Shown: positions 55,009 to 62,706 of the stretch, piece by piece
Position numbering within the stretch: position 1 is the first letter of the stretch
Layout of the letters: each line of letters opens with the position of its first letter
DNA from: JAWXCE01 sp033764775
Lineage (GTDB): Bacteria > Pseudomonadota > Alphaproteobacteria > Rhizobiales > Rhodomicrobiaceae
NCBI GenBank assembly: GCA_033764775.1
Contig: JANRIQ010000014.1
Span: forward strand, 1-64,000
Length of the DNA stretch: 64,000 nucleotides
Direction of reading: 5' to 3'
Made by a program: the position numbers and the translations under genes
The notes under the pieces: model-generated
What the model was told of the DNA's origin: nothing
Databases searched by the model: none
The model's input: only the letters and a program-made list of their open reading frames with translations

Positions 55009-55039
55009 AACTCCCCGGACATGTCCGGGGAGTTTTTTT
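55009..55039 (+). terminator. Intrinsic terminator, perfect palindrome
   Basis: The 26 bases at 55009-55034 (AACTCCCCGGACAT and its exact reverse complement) form a perfect palindrome followed by a T-run (to 55039), just after the Arg-rich gene. On the other strand it lies 4 bases past the NDUFA9-like stop, but that side has only three Ts. Confidence 0.85.
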
Positions 55040-56021
55040 ATTGTCCGGCGCCGGGACGCGCCGAGAACTCGCCCTTAGGCCGGAACCTCACCAAATAGCC
55101 CGGCACGATCGCGTCGATGGACTGCGGCGTTATTCCCAACCCCTCAAGCGTGCGCGCCTCACGGATGGCCTCCGCGCTCACCACGTTGTCGCTCTCCAGC
55201 ATGCGAACCTGATCGAGCGTGATCGGCGCGCTGGGGAGGATTTGCAGCGCGGCGCCCTGGATCTTCGCGGCCCAGAACGGGATCGACACATACGGCCGTC
55301 GGCGTCCCGTATATTCGGCGATCTTGTCAAGAATCTCCCGGAAGCTGTAAATCTGCGGCCCGCCTAGCTCATACGCCGCGCCGAGCTTGGCGCGCCCGTC
55401 GATGGCGGCCACAACCGCCCGCGCCACATCCCCCACATAGACCGGCTGAAAGCGAGTGCGCCCGCCGCCGATGAGCGGCAGCGCGGGAGCGATGCGGGCC
55501 ATGGCGGCGAAGCGGTTGAAAAACTGATCCTCAGCGCCGAAGATCACGCTAGGCCGCAGGATGACCGCGCGCGGAAATGCGCCCAGCACCGCCGCCTCTG
55601 CCTCGCCCTTCGTGCGCGCATAGCCGGAGCGAGACATCTTTTCCGCGCCGATGGAGGAGACGTGGACGAGCGCCCGGGCGCCTGCATCCTTCGCCGCGCG
55701 CGCGACGGCGGCCGCTCCGCCCGTATGGACCGCCTGGAAGGTTTGCTTGCCGCCCTGCTGCAGGATGGCGACGAGATTGACGACCGCGTCGGCGCCCTCA
55801 GCCGCGCGACGGACGGAGGCCGCGTTGCGCACATTCGCCTGGATGGCGTGGATTTGCCCGACGCCGCCCAGGGGCTGCAGATGATTGGCGAGGTCGGGAC
55901 GGCGCACGGCGACGCGGATACGCGCCCCGGTCTTGGCGAGCGCCTGCACCACGTAGCGCCCGACAAAGCCCGAGCCTCCGTAGACGGTGACGATCGATGA
56001 GGGTCCTAGTGTCACGGCCAT
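55038..56021 (-). CDS. NDUFA9-like NAD(P)-binding protein
   Basis: A Rossmann fold VTVYGGSGFVGRYVVQALAKTGARIRVAVRRPD, HVSSIGA...YARTKGEAEAAVL (YxxxK), VILRPSVIFGAEDQFFNRFA and FQPVYVGDVARAVVAAI. This is the complex I NDUFA9 family, an atypical SDR that binds NADPH; in bacteria it may aid respiratory complex assembly. The ATG at 56021 gives 327 residues. Confidence 0.88.
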   Translation of the reverse strand: MAVTLGPSSIVTVYGGSGFVGRYVVQALAKTGARIRVAVRRPDLANHLQPLGGVGQIHAIQANVRNAASVRRAAEGADAVVNLVAILQQGGKQTFQAVHTGGAAAVARAAKDAGARALVHVSSIGAEKMSRSGYARTKGEAEAAVLGAFPRAVILRPSVIFGAEDQFFNRFAAMARIAPALPLIGGGRTRFQPVYVGDVARAVVAAIDGRAKLGAAYELGGPQIYSFREILDKIAEYTGRRRPYVSIPFWAAKIQGAALQILPSAPITLDQVRMLESDNVVSAEAIREARTLEGLGITPQSIDAIVPGYLVRFRPKGEFSARPGAGQ

Positions 56022-56178
56022 GGCGGCGTCCTCGATGCGACGGGCGGGGCGCGGGGCTTCCGCGGGGTTCGATGGTTCTACACCCAGGCCGCAAAAGTGT
56101 GAAGCGCGCCAGCGGTCGCATAGCCGCCTCGCGAGAATTGACAAGCCGGTGCGCGGGGCTTATCCATCATCACGCGAT

Positions 56179-56263
56179 GCCCAGATGGCGGAATTGGTAG
56201 ACGCGCTGGTTTCAGGTACCAGTGGTGAAAGCCGTGGAGGTTCGAGTCCTCTTCTGGGCACCA
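56179..56263 (+). tRNA. tRNA-Leu (CAG)
   Basis: An 85-base cloverleaf with a 7-bp acceptor (GCCCAGA / TCTGGGC), an anticodon stem CTGGT/ACCAG around loop TTCAGGT, a long variable arm and GGTTCGAGTCC in the T arm. The anticodon is CAG, reading CUG. The CCA end is encoded. It is a single gene. Confidence 0.95.
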
Positions 56264-56570
56264 TTCATTGGGGCGATGTCGCCCGCCAAAACAGCCCCTG
56301 CTTGCGGTTCCCAAAAAGCTTTCAAACCTCCGCAATCGCGATTTTAGTTTTGATCGCTGATGGGCGGCAGCGGAGAACGCGGACTCCCCACGGTGTGCTT
56401 TCGCGCCATTTACTTGCGGTTGCGGAAAGAGTGTGAGCTGCGATTGCAGGGATGGGGCTGGCGGCGGCGCCATCATCTTCACGGCTCCGGCTGCAATACA
56501 CCCCATTTGACGCCGCACAGCTTAGCAGCTTAGCGAGCGCGGCGCCCGCTTGGCGGCTTAGCCGCGCGGC
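56264..56570. other. Non-coding stretch after tRNA-Leu
   Basis: I see no credible gene in these 307 bases. The part near the L,D-transpeptidase stop has three copies of GCTTAGC (56520-56526, 56528-56534, 56556-56562) and a GCGGC-TTA-GCCGC inverted repeat (56553-56565). A GGGCGA-TG-TCGCCC hairpin follows the tRNA at about 56271 but has no T-run. Confidence 0.5.
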
Positions 56571-57878
56571 TCAGTACGCCGACGCGGTCAAGCCCACGCC
56601 ATCGCGGCGGTAAAAGTCGCGACGGAAATGCACCATGTTGTCGGGCGTAGCCCAGGCCGTGATGTAGGTGAAATAAAGCGGCACGCGCTTCTTCAGCGCC
56701 ACGTCGAGCCGTTGCCCCGATTGCTTCATACGCAGCACCTGCTGCACCGTCCAGCCCTGCTCCTCAAGCAACCAAGCCGCGAGTTGCGGGATGTTTTGCA
56801 CCCGCACGCAGCCGGAGCTTTCAGCCCGGAAATTGCGTGCGAAAATGCTTTTGGCCGGCGTGTCGTGCATGTATACCGCGTGGCTGTTGTGGAAGTTGAT
56901 CTTTACGAAGCCGAGGGGGTTCTCCTCGCCGGGATTTTGCACATAAAACAGGTTCATGGCGCGCGGCGAGTCGAAATCGATGGTGCGCGGGTCGATTTTC
57001 TGTCCGCGCCGGAAAGCGGCGTAGTCGGCGTAAGCGTCGATGCCGTATTGCTCGAGCACGTTCTTGCCTTTGCCGGACAGGTCGCGGCCCTTCGGCACCA
57101 GATCCTCGCGCAACACTGTCGGCGGAACGATCCATTCCTTATTAAAGTTCAACTCGTGGATGGACGATTGCAGGATCGGCGTCTGACGGTCGACCTTGCC
57201 GACCACGCCCGAGTGCCGCGAAACGACCTGGTTGTTCTGCACAGCCTCGATCTGGGCCGCCGGGATGTTCACCACCACGTATTTGCCCGTCGCCGTCGCG
57301 CTCGACATGCTGGAGATGCGGATCAGGTTGGCGCGCAATTGCCGCAGCTTGGCGCTGGCGGGGATGTTGAGCGCGGCGATGGTGTTCTTGTCGACGAAAC
57401 CGGTCGGCGCGATGCCGTGCCGCTCCTGCGCGCGCTTGACGGCCTTTTCGACGTAATAGTCGAAGGTCTGCCGGTCGCCGCCCACGGGGCGCAGGTCGCC
57501 CTCGGCTTCGAGCCTGCGCCGCAGCACGGCGACGGCCGGCTCGGACGAGCCGACGCGCAGTTCAATATTGGGCAGCCGCTCCCAGCCGCCGTTCGCCACG
57601 ATGTCCGCATAGCGCTTGATGGCGGCCTTCATCGGCCCGACATTGTCGCGCGACAAGGTCGGAAACCCGCGCTGAGGCTGCGACTCCCATTGCTGCACGA
57701 AAGAGCGGTCGAAAGGCTGGTCCCATCCGGCGCCACCTTCTCGGCTGTCGAATTTCAGCCAATTGTCGATGCTCGAAATATCCTGAGCGCCGGCGGATTG
57801 CGTCGCCACGAGGGCGCAAGCCACAACCGCCGCGCGCAGCACACCAAGCAACGTCCCGCCGTCACGCGTTGAAAGCAT
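56571..57878 (-). CDS. L,D-transpeptidase (YcbB-like)
   Basis: A signal peptide (LRAAVVACALVATQSAGAQ) leads to a peptidoglycan-binding-like scaffold region (FVDKNTIAALNIPA) and a YkuD catalytic domain: MHDTPAKSIFARNF and SSGCVRV, with catalytic His about 338 and Cys about 357 of 435. It makes 3-3 crosslinks in peptidoglycan or anchors proteins to it. GGAG precedes the ATG at 57878. The neighbouring ldtR gene encodes the regulator paired with this type of enzyme in Liberibacter and Sinorhizobium. Confidence 0.92.
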   Translation of the reverse strand: MLSTRDGGTLLGVLRAAVVACALVATQSAGAQDISSIDNWLKFDSREGGAGWDQPFDRSFVQQWESQPQRGFPTLSRDNVGPMKAAIKRYADIVANGGWERLPNIELRVGSSEPAVAVLRRRLEAEGDLRPVGGDRQTFDYYVEKAVKRAQERHGIAPTGFVDKNTIAALNIPASAKLRQLRANLIRISSMSSATATGKYVVVNIPAAQIEAVQNNQVVSRHSGVVGKVDRQTPILQSSIHELNFNKEWIVPPTVLREDLVPKGRDLSGKGKNVLEQYGIDAYADYAAFRRGQKIDPRTIDFDSPRAMNLFYVQNPGEENPLGFVKINFHNSHAVYMHDTPAKSIFARNFRAESSGCVRVQNIPQLAAWLLEEQGWTVQQVLRMKQSGQRLDVALKKRVPLYFTYITAWATPDNMVHFRRDFYRRDGVGLTASAY

Positions 57879-58015
57879 CTGACCCGCTCCATTCCCAAAA
57901 CCGCAAGCCGCAGAAAACGCCGCTTTCCTGCGCCGCGAGTTTAAGCATATCCATAGCCGAAATATGACGGCTAAACGCATATGCGTAAAGCCGCTTCCAG
58001 CTGTGAAAATGCTGC

Positions 58016-58061
58016 GGCGCCGGTAAGCAAACGATTAAAGTTTGCGTTACCGGCGCCTTTT
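58016..58061. repeat. Long inverted repeat between ldtR and the L,D-transpeptidase gene
   Basis: GGCGCCGGTAA-GCAAAC (58016-58032) pairs with 58040-58057 over 17 base pairs with one bulged base and a GATTAAA loop. Four Ts follow on the plus strand. It lies 78 bases past the ldtR stop and 138 bases before the transpeptidase ATG. It could be a terminator, operator or structured leader. Confidence 0.6.
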
Positions 58062-58134
58062 GCGGCCGCATGAGCGATTTTCACAGAGGAGCGTGACGTT
58101 CGCGCGTCACTTGCGCAAAACGCGTGCGCCGGGA

Positions 58135-58644
58135 TTAGAGCCGATACCGGATCTGATCGCCCCAGAAGCGCTCCAAACGCTGCACGATCTGGTTGAAGAT
58201 GCGAAAGTCCGCTACGGACACGCCGCCGACCTTTTCGATCATGGTGAGTTGGCGCTCGAACAGCTTGTTCACCAACTGGCACACCTCCTTGCCTTTCGGC
58301 GTGAGGTGAACGCGCACCGAGCGACGGTCAGTCGGCGAGCGTTTGTGGTGGATATAGCCGCTGTGGACCAGCTTTTTCAGATTATACGACACGTTCGAGC
58401 CAAGGTAATACCCGCGCGTGCGGAGTTCGCCGGCGGTCAACTCGGCGTCGCCGATGTGAAACAGAAGCAAAGCTTGCACGCTGTTGACGTCGGTGCGGCC
58501 AATTCGCTCGAACTCATCCTTGATGACGTCCAGCAACAGGCGGTGTACGCGCTCGATCATGCGGATGGCGGACAGATACTGCGCTTTTAGGGCCTGCTCG
58601 TCCACACTCGCATCGACCCGCGCAAAATCCAGGGCGACACTCAT
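58135..58644 (-). CDS. ldtR: MarR-family regulator LdtR
   Basis: A 169-residue MarR protein with TDVNSVQALLLFHIGDAELTAGELRTRGYYLGSNVSYNLKKLVHSGYIHHKRSPTDRRSVRVHLTPKG, the winged helix and beta-wing of the family. In related alphaproteobacteria LdtR controls an adjacent L,D-transpeptidase gene and stress tolerance, and a transpeptidase lies downstream here. AAGAGG lies about 5 bases before the ATG at 58644 and is inside an inverted repeat (58650-58692). A GTG two codons earlier is possible. Confidence 0.9.
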   Translation of the reverse strand: MSVALDFARVDASVDEQALKAQYLSAIRMIERVHRLLLDVIKDEFERIGRTDVNSVQALLLFHIGDAELTAGELRTRGYYLGSNVSYNLKKLVHSGYIHHKRSPTDRRSVRVHLTPKGKEVCQLVNKLFERQLTMIEKVGGVSVADFRIFNQIVQRLERFWGDQIRYRL

Positions 58645-58649
58645 TGACA

Positions 58650-58721
58650 CCTCTTAAGGTTGCATTTTTTAGCTTATTACCACTTTAAGAGGTTATTGGC
58701 TAATACGTATTTAACATACGT
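58650..58721 (-). promoter_or_regulatory. Inverted repeats in the ldtR leader
   Basis: CCTCTTAA (58650-58657) and TTAAGAGG (58685-58692) are exact inverted arms, one containing the ldtR ribosome-binding site. Further upstream AATACGTATT (58702-58711) is a perfect palindrome and ACGTAT-TTAAC-ATACGT (58705-58721) another inverted repeat. They are candidate operators for autoregulation. Confidence 0.45.
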
Positions 58722-58891
58722 GCAAAAATCGCGACTTTTTCAACCTCCGATAGAGAAAGAAAGGCCCCGGGGGAAAGCCGAGCGACCTTGCTGCGTCTAG
58801 TGCATGGGAGTTATCCACAGAAGCGCCTGCGCGCTGGGCGCCCCGCGGAGCATCCTGGGAATTTCGCGACGCATCGCTGGCGAAAAACAAC

Positions 58892-59881
58892 TCAATCGAC
58901 CAGCGTCCAGTGGTCTTGCAAGGCAAGTTCGGCGCTGTCGAGCGGAGCCGCAAGCGCCTCATATTGGGCGCGGGTGAGCGACGCATGGCCGAGGCCGCCG
59001 CGCGCGATGATGCGCGCGACCAGGCGATAATCGCGCGCCAGCGCATCCCGTAGCCCCAGATTGTCGCGCAGCGCGAACAGGGTCAGCGTCAAGCCAGCTG
59101 GGTTTTGCGCGCGCAGGCGGGCCGCGACCGACGCGGCCCACGGCGCGTCGTCGCCGGACACCCTGTCCAGCAGCTGGACGATGTCGTCGACGGTCTCGCC
59201 GCTGAAGCAATGGTCGATGACCGGCTGTCGGCGCAGCAGGCCGCTTTCGCCCGGCTCGACGTGAAGAGCCTCCAGAAACGGGTCGATAGGCTCGCCCTCG
59301 GCCAGCGCCTCGCGCACGGCGTCGAAGCGGTCGGCCCCGGCGCATTGCGTGACGATCCCGAGCATGCACGCATCGGCTGGAGTCAACTCGGCTCCTGTGA
59401 GCGCCGCATAAACGCCAGCGCACCCGGGCGCGCGGTTTAAAAAGACGGTGGCCCCGGCGTCGGGGAAAAGGCCGTCTCCAGCCTCCGGCAAGGTCAGGCG
59501 GAAATTCTCAGCGGCGACGCGGTGGGTGCCGTAAACGCATAGGCTCGCCGCCGCGCCGCCGCGAAGGCGGGCGTTTATGAGCGAAACGGTCGGTTTGGTG
59601 AAGCACTGCAGCGTCCACACCTGTTGATAAAGCGCGGCCACTGCGGCGAGGGTCTGGTCCGCGTCCTCCATGGAGGAGAGGCGCGAGCCCAGATCCGAGC
59701 CGCCGAAAAAGGTCTCGCCGGCGCTTTGCTGCGCGAAGCCGTAAATCCGGGGCGACCGCGCCCATTTATGACGGTGCGCGTCCAGCGCTTTGGCCTCGGC
59801 GAGCGGGTCGGCGGCCAGTCCCAGCCATGCGAGGCCAGCGCGGCCGATTTCTTCAAACGATGGGCGCATGGCGTCCCGCAT
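58892..59881 (-). CDS. Enoyl-CoA hydratase/3-hydroxyisobutyryl-CoA hydrolase-like protein
   Basis: The crotonase core is present but divergent: SLINARLRGGAAASLCVYGTHRVAAENFRLTLPEAGDGLFPDAGATVFLNR resembles the HIBCH block, with the catalytic Glu in the PEAGDGLFPD segment. The oxyanion-hole region (NARLRGGAAA) is degenerate compared with typical family members. 329 residues. The ATG at 59881 has AAGGA about 8 bases upstream. A role in valine or acyl-CoA breakdown is possible but not certain. Confidence 0.75.
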   Translation of the reverse strand: MRDAMRPSFEEIGRAGLAWLGLAADPLAEAKALDAHRHKWARSPRIYGFAQQSAGETFFGGSDLGSRLSSMEDADQTLAAVAALYQQVWTLQCFTKPTVSLINARLRGGAAASLCVYGTHRVAAENFRLTLPEAGDGLFPDAGATVFLNRAPGCAGVYAALTGAELTPADACMLGIVTQCAGADRFDAVREALAEGEPIDPFLEALHVEPGESGLLRRQPVIDHCFSGETVDDIVQLLDRVSGDDAPWAASVAARLRAQNPAGLTLTLFALRDNLGLRDALARDYRLVARIIARGGLGHASLTRAQYEALAAPLDSAELALQDHWTLVD

Positions 59882-60061
59882 GGGCTTTTCCTTTTCGAGA
59901 CGTTTTAAAAGCGGATGGGCGGGCGGAGATGGATACGCGCACCGCATTGGCGCGTTCGAATGGACGCATATTCGCTTTCATCAAAAACAATCGCGTTTTA
60001 GGAGCTATATGTGGAGAGAACCGACTTGCCAAGCGGCCCGCCGTCGCGCCGGAGTGGAGTA

Positions 60062-61027
60062 ATGATGCATACGCACTGGCGCGTCATGGCCATCGCGGCC
60101 CTCATCGCGGCCGCAAACCCGGCGCTGGGGCAGAGCGCAACGCCAAGCGCCCCCTCCAAGCCGGGCGAACGCAGCGCAAAAGCTCCAGCCCCCGCGCCGC
60201 CGGCCGCCCGAGCGCCCGCACCATCGCCGCCCGCGCCACCGTCGCCGCCCGCCGCACCCGCGCAACCGGCCGCGCCGCTGGGTCCGCCCCCTCCTCCCCA
60301 GTGGAGCGCAGGCGAGATCGAGGAGGCGGAGCTCGAATGCTCCCGTCTGCTGAAAGGTCTCGCCTTGCGCTTCCAGCCCGCTGGGCCGATCCGCGACGGG
60401 GTGTGCGGCGCGCCCGCGCCCATCTCGCTGCAAGGCTTAGCGAGCGAACCGGGGCTGCAAATCCGCCCTGCCGCGACCGTCACTTGCCGCATGACGGCGG
60501 CCCTGCACGAATGGGTGACGAAGCATGTCCAACCGCGCGCTAAGGAGCTTCTGCACGCCAACATCGTGTCCATGACGAACGTGGCGTCCTACCACTGCCG
60601 CCATCGCTACGACGATCCGTTCCAGCGCATGAGCAATCACGCCTACGCCGGCGCGCTCGACATTTCAGAGTTCATGACCGCGAAGGGCGAGCGCATCAAC
60701 GTGCTTGAGCACTGGCCGCTCGCCGACGAGCGATCACGCTTCCTGAAGGAGGTGCACAAAGGCGCGTGCCAGATTTTCGGCACCACGCTCGGGCCGGAGG
60801 CGAACGAGGCGCACAAAAACCACTTTCATTTCGACGTGCAGCCGCGCCGCAAGCCGTTCTGCGATGGGGTCAAGGACAAACCCGCGTTAGAGGCCGCGGC
60901 CCCTGTCCCGGTTGCGCCGCCCGCCAAACCTGCGACCGTCGCAGCGCCCGAAGCCGCGGCCGCCGCCCCCTCGGCCGCGCCCCCTGCGAAAGGCCGCGAG
61001 CGCAAAAAGCGCAAAAAACGGCGTTAG
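60062..61027 (+). CDS. Extensin-like protein (Extensin-like C-terminal domain)
   Basis: A signal peptide is followed by a Pro/Ala-rich tract (about residues 27-80), then a domain with the Extensin-like_C pattern: CSRLLKGL, CGAPAPI, TCRMTAALHEWVTKHVQP, SYHCRHRYDDPFQRMSNHAYAGALDISEF and NHFHFD. The His/Asp set resembles the M15 D-Ala-D-Ala peptidase zinc site, so it may act on peptidoglycan. The C-terminus is another Ala/Pro linker with a basic end (RKKRKKRR). Start ATG at 60062, 321 residues. Confidence 0.85.
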   Translation: MMHTHWRVMAIAALIAAANPALGQSATPSAPSKPGERSAKAPAPAPPAARAPAPSPPAPPSPPAAPAQPAAPLGPPPPPQWSAGEIEEAELECSRLLKGLALRFQPAGPIRDGVCGAPAPISLQGLASEPGLQIRPAATVTCRMTAALHEWVTKHVQPRAKELLHANIVSMTNVASYHCRHRYDDPFQRMSNHAYAGALDISEFMTAKGERINVLEHWPLADERSRFLKEVHKGACQIFGTTLGPEANEAHKNHFHFDVQPRRKPFCDGVKDKPALEAAAPVPVAPPAKPATVAAPEAAAAAPSAAPPAKGRERKKRKKRR

Positions 61028-61037
61028 CGCTCCCGCC

Positions 61038-61559
61038 TCACAAGCGCTTGCGGGAGGTCGGCGGCAGCGGCTTGCCGTCCGGGTACTCCGGAAACAGCAT
61101 CTTGATTTGGGCGAGCGTCATGCGCGCCCCATCCACATAGCCCCATGCGCCGCCTTTTTCCCGCGCGCCGAGCTGGAAGTTCGTGCTCTCAATGCGCTGC
61201 CCGTTCGCAACGAACACCGCGTAAGTCGGCACGAGCACGAAATCGACCTCGCCGGCCTTGAAAAACTCCGGCGGCTGCGGAAAGCGGAACTCGGCGATCT
61301 GGGCGCCCATGCCGCGGATCATCTCAGCCGCTTTCTCGATGCTGGCGCGCGCCGCCGCCTGCCCGCCCATCACCTTGATCACGCGCGGATGCATAATGCG
61401 CTCAACGGCGGCGGCATCGCCGTTGTAAAGTCCGCGCACCGCCGTCTCAACATCGCGCTGCACGGCCGCGCTCTCATCGCTGGCCGCCGTTGGGGCCGCG
61501 GCCCCGCAAAGGAACGCGACGACGAGAAAACCCGCGAGCCGAAAGTGTCGTGTATGCAT
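61038..61559 (-). CDS. Exported NTF2/SnoaL-like protein
   Basis: A signal peptide (RLAGFLVVAFLCGAAAPTAA) is followed by a cone-like domain: VQRDVETAVRGLYNGDAAAVERIMHPRVIKVMGG, then a beta strand run VDFVLVPTYAVFVANGQRIESTNFQLGAREKGGAWGYVDGARM. This fits the SnoaL/NTF2-like fold. Function unknown. AGGAG lies 8 bases before the ATG at 61559. It converges on the extensin-like gene. Confidence 0.8.
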   Translation of the reverse strand: MHTRHFRLAGFLVVAFLCGAAAPTAASDESAAVQRDVETAVRGLYNGDAAAVERIMHPRVIKVMGGQAAARASIEKAAEMIRGMGAQIAEFRFPQPPEFFKAGEVDFVLVPTYAVFVANGQRIESTNFQLGAREKGGAWGYVDGARMTLAQIKMLFPEYPDGKPLPPTSRKRL

Positions 61560-61683
61560 GCCGCCATCTCCTGATCTCAAGCCGGCGTGCGTACACCGAA
61601 GCGCCTTCGAGAACAAGCGCGCAGCGTTGCGCAGTGGCGAGCGCGATGCTATGCCTCGCGCTCGATCACGAGATGCGAAACCC

Positions 61684-62706
61684 ATGACCGTCAGCAAAGC
61701 ACACGCCATGCCGCCCTCGGGATACCCGGCCACGCGGCTGCGACGCGTGCGGCAGGCGCCGTGGAGCCGCGCCATGGTGCGCGAGACCGTGCTCACCCCC
61801 GCCGACCTGATCTGGCCGCTGTTCATCATTGAGGGCAAGAACCAGCGCCAGCCCATCGCCTCTATGCCCGGCGTGGAGCGGCTGTCCATCGACCTCGCCG
61901 TCGCGGCGGCGGAGCAGGCGGCGAGCGCAGGGATACCCGCCATCGCGCTGTTCCCAAATACGGAGCGGGATTTGCGCGATGAAGCGGGCAGTGAAGCGTT
62001 CAACCCAGAGAATTTGGTGTGCCGCGCGGTGCGCGCCGTGAAGGCCGCCGTGCCGGAGATCGGGATCATTTGCGACGTGGCGCTCGACCCCTACACCATC
62101 CACGGCCATGACGGGCTGCTCATCAACGGCGAGATCGCCAACGACGAGACGGTCGACGCGCTCATCCGCCAATCGCTCGTGCAGGCGGAGGCGGGCTGCG
62201 ACATTCTCGCGCCGTCGGACATGATGGACGGGCGCATTGGCGCGATCCGCCAGGCGCTCGAAGACGCAGGCCATACCAGCACGCTCATCATGGCCTATAC
62301 AGCGAAATACGCCTCGGCGTTTTACGGCCCGTTCCGCGACGCGGTCGGCTCCGGCGGGCTTCTGAAGGGCGACAAGCGCACCTATCAGATGGACCCGGGC
62401 AACCGCGAGGAGGCGCTGCGCGAGGCGGAACTTGACCTCGCCGAGGGCGCCGACATGATCATGGTGAAGCCGGGCATGCCCTATCTCGACATCCTGCGCG
62501 AGGTGAAGGACGCCTTTGGCGCGCCGACCTTCGTCTATCAAGTGTCCGGCGAGTACGCGATGCTGATGGCCGCCGCGCAGAACGGCTGGCTCGACCGCGA
62601 GCGCGTGATGATCGAAAGCCTGACCGCGTTCAAGCGCGCGGGCGCCAGCGGCGTGCTCACCTATTTCGCGCTCGACGCCGCGCGTCTGCTGCGCAAGCTC
62701 GCATGA
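61684..62706 (+). CDS. hemB: Porphobilinogen synthase (delta-aminolevulinate dehydratase)
   Basis: The enzyme has FPNTERDLRDEAGSEAFNPENLVCRAVRAVK, CDVALDPYTIHGHDGLL, the active-site Lys in IMAYTAKYASAFYGPFRDAVG and MVKPGMPYLDILREVK with the second lysine. It condenses two 5-aminolevulinates in the tetrapyrrole pathway. The ATG at 61684 gives 340 residues, standard for the family. The stop overlaps the next ATG (ATGA). Confidence 0.96.
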   Translation: MTVSKAHAMPPSGYPATRLRRVRQAPWSRAMVRETVLTPADLIWPLFIIEGKNQRQPIASMPGVERLSIDLAVAAAEQAASAGIPAIALFPNTERDLRDEAGSEAFNPENLVCRAVRAVKAAVPEIGIICDVALDPYTIHGHDGLLINGEIANDETVDALIRQSLVQAEAGCDILAPSDMMDGRIGAIRQALEDAGHTSTLIMAYTAKYASAFYGPFRDAVGSGGLLKGDKRTYQMDPGNREEALREAELDLAEGADMIMVKPGMPYLDILREVKDAFGAPTFVYQVSGEYAMLMAAAQNGWLDRERVMIESLTAFKRAGASGVLTYFALDAARLLRKLA

